Shown here one piece after another: positions 1 through 12,690 of a stretch of 64,000 bases of DNA (positions within the stretch are counted from its first letter, which is position 1; each line of letters begins with the position of its first letter). The stretch comes from Mucor racemosus (lineage: Eukaryota > Mucoromycota > Mucoromycetes > Mucorales > Mucoraceae), in NCBI GenBank assembly GCA_027405735.1, contig JAPEHQ010000007.1, positions 1,265,001 through 1,329,000 of the forward strand. Reading direction: 5' to 3'. The notes beneath the pieces were generated by a model. That model made no database searches, was not told the DNA's origin, and saw only the letters and a list, made by a program, of their open reading frames with translations. The position numbers and the translations under genes are program-made.

Positions 1-1694
1 CTTCCAGATGTATTTTCTCCAAAAAACTTGACGATGAAAAAGTAAGCGATTTTCTTCAAATTTCCATGAGGAAGGCCTTTACTAAATCGATCAAAATCGT
101 TCTTTCGACTTTTTCGTCTTGAAATTTTCATATTTTTGTAAGGCATTTATAATTTAAACCTAAGCAGAATTTTCTAGGCTATCATCTACAATTGTTTATT
201 TTGATATTAAATATTCACAAATAGGAAATTTCTTCGAAAAACCGCTATTTGTTCCAACTAAGATTACAAAACATTTTTAGTGAAAAATATAGTTTATTTT
301 TATGTCATTAGAAGCACAATAAAAATTTCTATGTATAATAATTAATATGTAGTATGCGTTAGGTATACAAACTTTTGAGCTATTAATAAAAAAAGCGTAA
401 AAAAAGTTCAATTTGATCATTTTTGTACAAAAAAATGATCAGACCTGAAATCGGCGTTTTAATTTCAAAAAGTTTGAAAAAGCCCATCAAAATGACATTA
501 ACTGAAGCGATCTATTAATGAAACATCTTTAAATCAACCTGAAATTAGCATACATTTATAAAGAAGATCTTGGGCTAAATTTTGCGCTATTTAAAAATAT
601 TTCTTTATTTATGATTAATCGACATAATAACGTTTTCTCCTCACAAAGCATATATATTTTTTTCGATATATCGTGAGCAAATCAGTGGAGGCATGTGCAT
701 ATGTGCAATCCCGGGAATTATTCATGAGATATTTCAATCAAATGCATATAAAAATAACTAGGAGTAAAATAAGCATATTTCTCAAAGAAGAAACACAAAA
801 TGAAATCTTTTTGTTTTTGGAATTGTGTCAAAACAAAGCCATGATACCCAGTTATAGTTTAATCATGGCAAAGTTCTAATGGTCATAGTAATGGTAATAG
901 TGCTACAATATCATATTTTTTCGATCGTGATACATGTTGATTTTACAACTCAACTTGCAGCATCTATTTTTTTCGTTTAATATGATTGAATAGGATCGAA
1001 CATAGTTTTTTTTAGACTATAAATGATATTCTTTATTTAATCGCCAGCTTTCTATATGATATCAAAGTTATTTTTGGGTTTAGATTTTTAACGAAAACTA
1101 GGTAGAAGCTAATTGATCTAGACTAATTGATATTAATTATGCTTTGACCATTTTACATTTATGTACAAACTTGTTTACTATGCAAATGGTAATTCATTTA
1201 CCCCTGGTTGGTAGGTTATTTTGATTGATTAATAGGATTGTAAGCATGAATCTAATCGGATTGTAAAATCGAAACTTTTTGAATATCTAGCCCTTTTTCC
1301 CCTCCATGATAGGATTATGATTTAAATAAGGATTTTAATGAAATTAGTATAATACACAATTGTGCTACAACAACAATAAAAGGGGAGTGCTCCTATATTA
1401 GAGAGTTCCCATACAAAATAAAATGTTTGGATGATGCTTGATTTGGTTAGCGAAGTAAGCATTTGAATGAATGATTGTTTGACATTCGTCATTGAAATAC
1501 TGTACGTCATTTTGGTTAGCTTCATTCATTTATTTAACATTTTTTCAAGCTCCAGTACAAAATTTTAGACTGTAAAATTAAACCATTTTTTTTTCTTTTT
1601 TTTCCTCTTTTCGTCTCATTCTCTCCTTTATGTATTTTAGTTATTAATAAAATTGTGATCTTCTTGAAGAAAAAGCGAAAATTTTGAACAAAAA
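1..1694. other. AT-rich intergenic region, no gene seen
   Basis: No open frame here has coding character; the short frames at 673-879 (+) and 1322-1525 (-) are AT-rich chance frames. A short hairpin with 10-bp arms lies at 415-440 (arms begin and end with GATCATTTTT and its complement). The last 150 bases before the kinase start are pyrimidine-rich (T/C runs near 1585-1625), which resembles the tracts found just upstream of other genes in this window and probably belongs to the kinase promoter and 5' leader. Confidence 0.6.
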
Positions 1695-4600
1695 ATGAAT
1701 AGGTAACATATTAAGAAAAGAAAGTAAATAATAAATTTAAAATGTTACACATTAAACATCTAATTTCCATATTATAAACAGTGATACATCGTCTTCAGCA
1801 ACTTCACAATATCATGCTCAATTGTATTCTGGGCAAAAGCAATTACAAAAACGACATCAACTACAACAAGAAGAAAAAAAGCAATTGACATTACCAACAA
1901 ATGCAGTGAAACCAACCTCACTTAATTACAAAGTGTTATCATTTGATGCACCAAACTTATATCATACCTCACTCAAATTAACAACAGAAATTGATATCCA
2001 TGCTTGGTGGGCTTCATTAGTAAAGATATTTTCCGGTGAGTGTCAATTTCTATTACACTTATCCAATAAATGCTCAAACATTTCCACCTAGGTACATCAT
2101 TTCATGCTACTAGAATCGCTCTTAGTATTCCTCAAGATCCAAATGACCCCTTTACTGGGCCTTGGGGATTAAAAGCAGTTTACAACAAAACAGGCTCAAT
2201 TAGTCAAGAATCAGATCATGGCGATAACATCAACAACAGCAACAATAATAGCAATGAAGATTTGTATTCAGGAACTGATGATACAAGAGAGGATGAAACA
2301 CATTTTGATTACTTTCTGCACAGTCACAGCGTACATGAAACTTGTCCTAGACATGTACCATGGTGTTTCGATCGTCTACAGCCATTTGAATCAGAACCTG
2401 AACCATTAATTAATAATCAAAGTGTGTCAAGGATTTTGAAGCGAAATGCGCCTGTAGTTTTATCAAGAGAATATCGAAGAAAATCGTCTGGAAGGCAATA
2501 TGGAAGCGAAGATTTAGGTTTAGAAATATTCAAAAGAGCATTGATGGATAAAGATAAATCTCGCTTAAAATCAAATTGGAGTCTACCTATTATTACAACA
2601 CCTTGTTTTTCTAAAGATGAATCATCTGAAATTTTAGTAGATGGCTCAAATATTGAAAATAATGATGATAATGGCAGCAGTAAACATGATTCAAATAGTC
2701 ATAATGAACTATCAAGCAATGCAAATACACCTTCTGCTAATGTAACTACAACATTTTTACAAGATTTCGATGAATATGAACAACAACAACCTTCACCTTG
2801 GTCTCAATCTCCTGCACCTTCACCTGCTATCATGGATCCAGAGATCAATCCTTTTTTCCAATCTCCTCCTGACATTGATGATGAAGCATTCAATCCAGTT
2901 TCACCTGAATCCTATAATAATTCTTCAATTCCATTTCCTCCTCCTATATCAAATGTGCATTCAATTATACATGTACCTTTATTTCATCCCTCTGACGTAG
3001 TTGATTCGAATAATACCACTCATACCAATCATTCTGCAACATCAACACTCAATACAACTTATCACAACAATAATAGTAATAATAACAATAATAATAACAA
3101 TAATAATAACACCAATACAACAAATAATATTAATAATCGAAATCAACAAAACCATCCTACACCAATTGCCATATTATCTTTCTTGGCTCCCATTATACCT
3201 TATCCTCCAGTATTGCTATCTAGCATTGCATCTTTATCGCCATTTATCGCTGCCAGTTTTACGAATGCAAACGAAAATGCTCAATATAAAAAACAAGGTC
3301 AATTTTATAACAATCGACGTAGCAATAAGCAACCAAATAGCGAAAATAATAAACCTAAAAACTATAGAAGTAGATCATCTAGATCACAAAGGAAGCAACG
3401 ATTGGAGTCTAACGATGATACAGATTCGAATGATGAAATAGATTATGATGATTTTTATAGAAAGCAACAACAAATGGCTGATTCAACAACAACTACACCT
3501 ACTGCTGCTATTGATGAAAAAAGACCAGATCATTTAGGTTCAATGTCAAATTTTACTAGAAGCTCTTTAGAAACAGTTACTGAACCATTTGGAAACTTAA
3601 GTTCACCTTGTACACCTACTCATTCTCAACAACAACAGCAACAAACTACAACAGATTTATCCTCAATATCTTCATATGACTCTACGTTATCGGCTCCTGC
3701 AGATAACATACATGAAGGTAGTTTATTATTAGACGATGATGGCAAAAATAATGCCCAGCATGACATAATTGTACCTATGCGCAAACAACCATCTCAAACT
3801 TCGATAGCAACTGCAGAATCAACATGCTCTACTGCTATATCCAAGGAAAGAAGACAATCTACTAGTAATCGATCATTTAAAGCATTATCTCCTTCTTCTG
3901 TTGCTGTTATGGAAGGGTGGGGTGCTGTTTCTCCAACTACAGGTTTACCTATATCAGCTTCAATTCCACCTCGCAACATGTGTGGCGATAAAAATTGCTT
4001 AAAACATCAAAAGACAATGGAAAAAAATGATTCATTTTTGGAGACAGAAGATGAGGAAGAAGAAGATTTATTTGCAAAGACAACGGAAACGGATGATAGC
4101 TGTATGCAGCTGCATGATTTGAATGAGAATGATTCAATAGAGGATATTAATTCAACTATTTCAAATGCTGCATCTTTACCTGTTCATCATATAAAACAAC
4201 GAGCTGTGCTGCGTAGACCGAGAAAGAAGGCTAAAAGAAGATTTAGATATAAGCGACAGACCAGTATTGGAAATCGGAAACAGTACGATGACGATGGATT
4301 TCACTATCATCAAACTTCCAATGTAAACAATAACCAACGCAGTAGTAGTGTAGATCAATTTCTTGTTGCTCCAAAATCTAGCTTATTACGTTTGATTATC
4401 GATGGTATTCCCATTCATGTTTTGTAAGTTACAAATTGAGCTTTTTTTTTTTTTGAAATTGAAATTGAAATTAACATTTAAAATAGTACATGTTCCACAT
4501 CTTCTGGGCAAGTTACCTGGGTAAACAACCGAATACTTCAATATACTGGTAGATCCTTAAAAGATCATTTAGGCCCTAAATGGTTATCTCATATGCATCC

Positions 4601-7600
4601 TGATGATCAACCTGAATGTAAAAAAGCATGGGAGCTTGCATACGAACAAGGCAATGGTTTTGCTGGTGAATATCGCCTAAAAAGATTTGATGGTGTTTAC
4701 CGATGTTTTCTATGGAGAATTGTACCTTTAAGAGATCTAAAAGGTAAAATTATGCATTGGTTTGGTACCTGTACAGATGTACATGATCAGCATGTTGCAA
4801 AAGAAAGTAACTTACGTCAAGTTGAAATCGAAAGTAATGAAAGAAAGTATCGATTACTTGCAGAAGCTATACCGCAAATTGTATTTACATTCTCGCCTGG
4901 TGCTGGTTTGACCTACACAAACGGTAAATGGAGTAATTATTCTGGTAAATCCTTTGAGCAAACAATGGGTCTTGGCTTTATGTCTTGCGTACATCCTGAA
5001 GATCGTGCCAAACTTCAATTACCTGATTTACCTGCGCTACCTAATAGAGCTGGTATTTCATGGCAAAGTGAGATACGTTTATTAAGTGTACATGAAGAAT
5101 ATAAATGGTTCCTAGTGAAATGCGTCTCTGTAGATGAACTTGAAACAGGTGATGTTCGATGGTTTGGTACATGTACAGATATCAATGATCATAAACTACT
5201 TGAAAAGAAACTAAAAGAAGCACACGATGCGGCACAACGATCAACAGAAAGTAAAACTCGATTCCTGTCAAATATGTCACATGAAATCCGTACACCATTG
5301 ATTGGTATTACTGGCATGCTCAACTTCCTACTTGATACTGAATTAACAGCAGAACAAATGGATTACGTACACACAATTCAACAATCTGCTGAATCTCTTT
5401 TGGTGGTTATTAATGACATTCTGGATCTAAGTAAAGTTGAAGCAGGCATGATGAAATTGGAATGGGAACCCTTTAGTTTGGTTACCATGATTGAGGATGC
5501 AAATGAATTATTGTCTACTTTGGCTATTCAAAAAGATTTGGAATTAAGTTTCTGGATCGATGATAATGTTCCTGATGTTGTCGTTGGTGATCGTGTTCGT
5601 CTTAGACAAGTTTTGTTGAATCTTATTGGAAATGCCATCAAATTTACTGCTGAAGGAGAAGTTTTTACAAAATGCACAGTTCAAAGATGTGATAATGATG
5701 AATCTGAATTGACATTATTATTTGAAGTGGTCGATACTGGTGCAGGATTTGATGCAATGGAAGAATCGGTCATGTTTAAACCATTTTCTCAAGTTGATAG
5801 CTCAAGTACAAGAAAACATGGTGGTAGTGGTCTTGGATTAGTCATTTCTCGACAATTAATTGAACTTCATGGTGGTGTAATGAAATGTCGTAGTATAAAA
5901 GGAAAAGGATCCACATTCTTCTTTACTGTTAAATTTGGTATTCCAACATCTCAGACCAAACCTTTACCACAAACACCACAGAATGATAGTAGTAATGATC
6001 CATTTTTCCGTTCCAATGGATACGGAAACAACAATACAGCTCAAGCCATATCCGAATCATCAGCAGAAGACAAAAATCTTTCACTATTGCCATTTGTAAA
6101 TAAAAACAATATCTCTCAAGATCAAGATCAACAATCTAATATACCCTCTATTATGGCATCTTCTGAAAAGCATAGTCAATCAACGCATGAATCTTCCCCT
6201 GCTGATATCTTACAAGATGTCTTGATGACAAAAGCTGCCTCCATGCAACTTAAACCACCACCAATTCGTAATAATAACATAGCCTCTGCTAATGCTGCTG
6301 CTGCGACAGTTGCAGCAGCAGCTACCGCGGCAACCAATCTTGGCAACAAAGTGATGCTTTCCTCTTTAACTCCATCATCTGGTATATCGCCTACTCTTGT
6401 AGAGAACAGTTCAGCTGAAATTAGTAGTAATATTACTCCTACTTTGTCCCTTATCGCTACTGACACTGCCAATGATAAATTGAAACCTTGTGAACCCCGC
6501 ATTCCTACCATCGGTACAGGGCCCGGTAGTTTATCTACATCGCCCGCAATTTTACCTCCTCGTACTCCTACTAGTTCATCACCATTAAGGGCATTAATCG
6601 TATCACAATGGGAACATTCTCGTGAATCCATGGAAAAACATGTTAAATCAATCTTGGGTAGTATTGTTAATAATGAATGCACTTCTATCATCAATTCAAA
6701 CGCTAGCCATTATCAAGTTGATACACTTACTAATCAAATAGAAGCAACTGAATGGCTTATAGATCCTCATACACCTGCTTATGATTATATCATGATTAAT
6801 TTGCCTTCAGAACAAGGAATTCTATCTTTAACTAGGGCTATATGTGGATCATTACAACAACAAAAAGCCAATGTTTTAGTAGTGACAACACCAATGCAGA
6901 GATCTTTGATTACAGAAAGTGCAAAAGGTCGTGAAGATCAAGTTATACCAAATACCTGTGGATTTGTATTCAAGCCGCTTAAACGAACTAAATTAAGATG
7001 GTACTTCGGTGTGCGGCAACAAGAAATTAAGAATGGTATTCATTTAGATGGTAGCAATGGCCCTAACAGCAGTGCTGTATCTACTCCCGATACTCCTTAT
7101 AGAAGAGCAGCAACTCAAAAAGAAATCTTTAGACGAATGGCTGCAGATGTAGGAGGCAAAGGATTTCGGGTATTGCTGGTTGAAGGTAATAATTGCGTGG
7201 ATATTGTTGACTATATAATGTTTTACTCACACAATTTTACAAACTGTAGATAACTTGGTAAATCAAAAGGTATTGACTCGTTACTTGACTCGAGTTGGGT
7301 TAAATGTAGACGTTGCAGTTCATGGTGGTGAATGTATTGAATTATTCCATAAACATCCCAAAGATTATTATTGTTTGATTCTATGCGATCTATTTATGCC
7401 CGTTAAAGGTAAGTTATATCTAATCTATTTTGGCCTTTTAGTCCATTTGGTGTAACTAAAATTTTACATGGAATTTCAGATGGCTATGAAACTACACGTG
7501 AAATCCGGGAATGGGAAAAACAAAACCTTGAAGCAAATGAAAAACCTAAACCTATTGTTGCCCTTTCTGCAAATGTAATGAGTGATGTTGCCAACAAATG

Positions 7601-7688
7601 CCTAGAATGTGGATTCTCGACTTATATATCAAAACCTGTTAATTTCGCAATCCTTAGTGATGTTATTCGTGGCTATTTATTGCACTAG
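1695..7688 (+). CDS. Hybrid sensor histidine kinase (PAS-PAS-HisKA-HATPase-receiver)
   Basis: Fungal hybrid histidine kinase that would pass phosphate from an H-box His to its own receiver Asp, then to a phosphotransfer protein. Six exons close in frame: 1695-1702, 1782-2035, 2092-4423, 4487-7185, 7250-7408, 7480-7688 (1886 aa). Order: a short conserved N-terminal segment (WWASLVKIFSG, GAF-like by impression), about 700 residues of low-complexity Asn/Gln/Ser-rich sequence, PAS domains at roughly 860-960 and 980-1090, H-box SHEIRTPL (His about 1130), N-box (LLNLIGNAIKFT), G-boxes (DTGAGF, GGSGLGL), another low-complexity stretch including a poly-Ala run, and a receiver with LLVEDN, acceptor Asp about 1811 in LILCDLFMP, and Lys in ISKPV. 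No transmembrane segment is evident, so a cytosolic sensor is likely. The 8-nt first exon (ATG AAT AG) is the weakest part of the model. Ligand unknown. Confidence 0.9.
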
Positions 7689-7893
7689 ATTCATTAACCT
7701 TTAGCCGAAATATTCCATTTTGCATTACATATTGAAATAAAGCTCTGTCACAGTGAATTGGTTTCCGGGATTCCACCTCTATTTGAAGGGATGTTTGTTT
7801 GAAATGTTTTCTCTTTTCTTTTCCCCTCTTTTTTTTTTTTTTTTTGTTTATTAAACCTACTGCTTCATCCCCCACTCTTTATTTTGTCATAAA

Positions 7894-9001
7894 ATGTCTT
7901 TATATTTAGCAGCTAAATCAATTGCAATTCGTCCTAATCGTTGGATTGGCACATTGAATGTAAGTTTTTTTGTTTGAACAAAAAAAGTGATTGGATTAGT
8001 TTTTCTTATGTGTATCGAATAGCCCCTTGTTCGTACCTTACAAACAAGTGCTACATCGCCTATGGCATCCGCTGCTGAACCTGCTACTACAGATATTCTT
8101 AAAAAGGAACCCAATTACAAAACATTTGAGATCTATCGTTGGGTAAATATTTCAATCAAGAAAAATACTGCGCGTATTAACAAAACAACCCCTACAGAAT
8201 CCTGATCAACCTACAGAGAAGCCAATTCTCAAGAAATACAAAGTCGATTTAAATGCTTGTGGACCTATGATTTTAGATGCACTCATTAAAATCAAAAATG
8301 AACAAGATTCCACTTTAACTTTCCGTCGTTCTTGTCGTGAAGGTATTTGCGGTTCATGTGCTATGAACATTGAAGGTGGAAATACATTAGCTTGTATCTC
8401 CAAAATCAATAAGGATGTTAGCAAGCCTGCAAAGATCTATCCTTTACCCCACAGTAAGTATGAAACATGGGTACACAAGGGTCGGACCGGATCGGGCAAT
8501 ACTACATTGCAGTGTGTGTTTTATGTTGGCTTATGAATAAGCATAGACATTGGATTGGTTAATTAACTCTTTCTTCTAGTGAATATCGTAAAGGATTTGG
8601 TGCCCGATTTAACTCATTTTTATAAGCAATATAAGAGTATTGAACCTTATTTAAAACAAACAACTCCTCCTACAAATGGAAAAGAAAATTTACAAACTAT
8701 TGAAGATAGAAAAAAGCTAGATGGATTATATGAATGTATTTTATGTGCTTGTTGTTCAACTTCATGTCCATCTTATTGGTGGAATCAAGAAGAATACCTT
8801 GGTCCTGCTGTATTGATGCAATCATATCGTTGGATGATTGACTCACGTGATCAATTTGGTCCTGAACGTAGAGAGAAACTTCAAAATAAGATGTCATTAT
8901 ATCGTTGTCATACAATCATGAATTGTTCAAAGACATGTCCAAAGGGTCTTCAGCCTGGTGCTGCTATTGCCAAGATTAAGTTATTGATGGCAACCGAATA
9001 A
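7894..9001 (+). CDS. SDH2: Succinate dehydrogenase iron-sulfur subunit (complex II)
   Basis: Electron-transfer subunit of mitochondrial complex II, moving electrons from the flavoprotein to ubiquinone. Exons 7894-7959, 8023-8142, 8198-8453 and 8580-9001 give 287 aa, close to the usual 260-290. The N-terminus is basic and Ser/Ala-rich, as for a mitochondrial presequence. The [2Fe-2S] ligands are visible as [10 protein letters not shown] plus a later Cys (C108, C113, C116, C128). The C-terminal domain carries [12 protein letters not shown] and [12 protein letters not shown], which hold the [4Fe-4S] and [3Fe-4S] clusters. The Met at the exon 3-4 junction is rebuilt by splicing (A|TG). The gene starts 205 bp after the kinase stop on the same strand, across a C/T-rich tract that probably contains its promoter. 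All hallmark residues are present, so a functional gene is expected. Confidence 0.95.
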
Positions 9002-9229
9002 AAACCATGTATTTGTTTTCTAAATTTCTTGAAAGTGTTGTCAAAATATGTTATTGTTGTTGGTATAAATTGAAATTCTTTAAAATATGAGTAATATATA
9101 AAGCATTCTCTCGACAATATTTTCTCTTCTTTTTTTTTTTTTTTTTTTTCCTGTATTTTATATAATAAACAGTATGGGTATAGTATATTAAATGCATTTG
9201 ATTCATGCATCGTTGTTTAATATGTTTAT

Positions 9230-12200
9230 ATGCATATAGCTCTTTTATACCAGCAACAAACCAGTTACCATGACAACAATAATATCCAATCTAAAAAGCC
9301 GAAAAGGTTATATCCAATCAATGAAAATGTACAACCAATGCAACAAACCAACAGTAAAAGACAACCATATCAATATTCTACTACAAGTCAAGATAAAGCA
9401 ATTGAACATCTCTCTAGAATGTCAATAGCAACATCTCCTGTAACCGTCAATAGTGGTTTTGATGTTCCTTTATTGGGAAATGCACCTATGATTTCTGATT
9501 TCGAATTACCGTTACCTATACCCAGAATTCCAGCTAGTGTAATGTTTTATTGTTTATAGTATTCGTTATACATTAACCATGTTACAATAGGCATCTGTTA
9601 CCATGTCAGATTATGCTCAATGTGATTCTAAATATCAAAGATGCACTTTAAATGCTATACCCTACAATAATAATCTATTGAAGAAGTCCAAACTTCCTTT
9701 GTCTTTACTACTGGAACCCTATCCAAGAACGCAGCCTCGAGAGAAAAACCTTAATCAAGTTCCCGTTATTTCCCATGGAACTATTAGCCGTTGTATACAA
9801 TGTAAATCTTTCATTAATCCCTTTATTCAATTCATTGAGGGCGGTTTAAAATGGCAATGTAATATTTGTGGATATGATGACAATAATGGTAAAATAGAAC
9901 ATTTGATTCGAAACGTACATCAAACTCACTGTAAATTCGAATATAGTTCCTCCGGCTTATGATTGGGATCATATCACTAGACAAAAAGCAGATCGTTGGA
10001 GTACACCTGAATTAAATTACGGTTGTGTAGATTATGTAGCAACATCTGAATTCATGTCTAGACCACCTCAACCTCCAGTTTATGTATTTGTCATTGATAC
10101 TACTAAACAAGCAATCAGTACAGGTATGATTCCAGTGCTTGCAGAAGCATTGATAGCTTCCATTGATCGTATTCCAAATAGCGATGGTAGAGCACGTATA
10201 GGATTTATCACAGTTAGTCATGCTATTGGTTTTTATGGTCTTGTAAATAAAGAGCCTGAATTACTAATGATGCCTGACATCGATGACATATATCTTCCTC
10301 GTGCTCATGGAGATTTGGTTGTTAATTTGATTGAAGCTAAATCTGCTGTTTTCGACTTGCTTGAAAGATTGAAGGTTATGTTTGCAAGTGAAACGTTTGC
10401 AACAAATGATAATTGTTTGGGTTCTGCATTGAAAGCTGCTCGTCAACTTTTAGTAAGTTTTTAATATATTTACTTTTTGGAATGCATTACTTACTTTGTT
10501 TACATGTAAAAAAAAGTCGCCAACAGGTGGTAAAATCGTTTGTTTTCAAGCAAGTTTACCAAATATTGGCATTGGTGCATTATCGCCCACGGCCATTCAT
10601 AAACAAAATACTACTGCAGCAGGCGAAAATCTACTGTTGGAACCAACAAGTGAATTTTATAGATCGTTTTCAGAGGAATGTACCAAATCACATGTTTGTG
10701 CTGATATGTTTGTCTTTGGTAGTCAAAATATTGATGTAGCAACTCTAAGTAGGTTTTTTGTGTATTGTATGTTAAATCAATTTTTATCGCTCACCATTTG
10801 CTTCTTTAGATGTTATTCCAAGATTTACTGGTGGACAAACACATTATTATCCTGGATTTAACGCAAATAATATAGGCGATAGAGAGAAATTAAAGCTTGA
10901 AATCAAGAAATTAGTCAGAGAAGAAGTTGGCCTTGAAGCTATAGTTCGAACCAAATGTTCTCCAGGATTAGCATGTAAATTATATCATGGCAATTTCTCA
11001 TTTCAATTACCAGATATATTAGTTTTACCTAATGTTCCTCGTGATGCAAGTTACTGTATTGATCTTTGTATTGAGAAAGAACTTCAAGGTGATCTAGCTT
11101 ATATTCAAACATGCATGTTGTATACATCTAGTTTTGGTGAAAGATTTATTCGTGTCATGACAACATGTTTGCCCATTACAAAGAAAATCACAGAATTGTT
11201 TTATGCTGTCGATCAACAGAGCGCAGTAAGAGCAATGGCATACCAAGGTAAATTCAATATCAAGGTTAGAAAAATATTTACTTAAACCTATATGATCATA
11301 GCTTTGGATAAAGCAGTTACCCTAAAAATCAGAGATGGTAAAGAATATTTAGTATCGAACACAGTGGCAATTTGCCATGCATATAGCAAGGAAGTTATTG
11401 GTGTTGTTCCTTCTAAAAGCGCTCAACTCAATGTTTGTCGATCACTCAGTTTACTACCGGCTATGGTATTAGCTTTATTGAAAAGCGTATGTAAATGCTA
11501 TTAATTACGACGAGCAGTACACTAAAAATTTCTATAGGAAGCATTTAATGATACAGGTGTAGTTCCAACAAACATCGCTACACAATCAGGGATTTTATTA
11601 AGAACTTTGCCTACTAGTTTATGGTCAAGATATGTATATCCTACATTTTATTCTCTTCACGATATGCCTGTTCATGTAATGACATTCAACCAATTCTTGT
11701 GTACACAAACCCTGATATTCTATTCATTATTTGTAGGCTGGAACTTTTGATTCAAATGAAAAGTGTATTATGCCACATCCAATCAATCTATCTAGTGAAA
11801 AACTAGAACGCCATGGCTGTTATCTTGTAGAAAATGGGCAGCGCATTTTGATTTGGATTGGCAAAGAAGCTGTGCCTCAATTATGCTCAGATTTACTCAA
11901 TGTACCACAAGTGAGCGAAATCAAATCAGGACAGGTAATCTTTAAATAACTATTTCTCGACACATTTCTAATGGCTTGCATCATATTAGATACCATCATT
12001 GCCAATATTAAACAATCCATTTTCAGAAAGAGTATGTCGCATCATTAAAAATCTTCGTACAGATTTACGGCATTGCAATTTATATCAATCATTGTATGTT
12101 GTAAGAGAAGATGGTGAGCCAGTGTTACGAAATTGGTTCATGACACATTTACTAGAAGATTGTCAGCACTTTGCCACTGGTTCTCGATTTCAAAAGACAA

Positions 12201-12259
12201 CTCCTTATTCTGCCATGAGTTATTATCAATGGCTTGGTCATGTAAAGGAAGGAATTTAG
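9230..12259 (+). CDS. SEC24: COPII coat cargo-binding protein Sec24
   Basis: Sec24 forms the inner COPII coat with Sec23 and selects cargo at ER exit sites. Nine exons (9230-9538, 9591-9888, 9947-10452, 10517-10748, 10810-11247, 11302-11486, 11538-11675, 11737-11934, 11990-12259) give 857 aa; yeast Sec24 is about 926. Visible in order: a Gln/Asn-rich N-terminus, the conserved YQRCTLNAIP segment, a four-Cys zinc finger (RCIQC...WQCNIC), the trunk opening RPPQPPVYVFVIDTT, the beta-sandwich and helical regions, and a C-terminal gelsolin-like domain (YLVENGQRILIWIG) ending with SYYQWLGHVKEGI. Start uncertain: the ATG at 9230 is used here, but an upstream ATGG at 9174-9177 could splice (intron 9178-9239) to give an N-terminus MALLYQQQ; its donor GTATAG is poor. 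Convergent with the reductase gene downstream. Confidence 0.94.
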
Positions 12260-12690
12260 CTTTTTTCCTCCTTTACTTCATTGCTATGTATTATTAAGCA
12301 TGCATCATATCTATTTCATTTTTCATAGTTATAATAAATTACTCTTCTCTTTTTCATTTACAAAAAAGTCTAAAAAAAACGTTTATGGTTTATGCCATGC
12401 TACATCTAAAAGAATGCTTTAAACAAGCTAAAATGACTTGATGTCTCTGATTTCAATTTTACAGTTGGGGGCCTTTTTTCATACAAAATTGAACAATTAA
12501 AAATGCCTCTATATGCCCAGGATGCTATTATTTATGCTTATAAATGAGTTCCTCCTTAAAAAGTGTATTATGAGTTCAATAAAATTCTCTGAAGACAAAA
12601 AAAAAATGTATTTTTTAAATATCAAAATTGAGAGAAAGATTTATTATGCGGTTAATTAAATAAGACTAAATGTATACATTTTGAAATAAA
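12260..12690. other. Convergent intergenic spacer (3' ends of two genes)
   Basis: This 431-bp AT-rich spacer separates the stops of the convergent SEC24 and dienoyl-CoA reductase genes. It holds AATAAA-like signals (for example ATAATAAATT near 12331 and CAATAAAATT near 12577) and A/T runs expected of 3' UTRs. No coding frame seen. Confidence 0.6.

Noticed and set aside
6176..6694. 172-aa minus-strand frame
   Set aside because: It lies wholly inside the kinase exon and its Ala/Val-rich sequence is the antisense of low-complexity codons.
9178..9239. Extra 5' intron in SEC24 starting from the ATG at 9174
   Set aside because: Donor GTATAG is weak; kept only as an alternative start, the ATG at 9230 needs no extra assumption.
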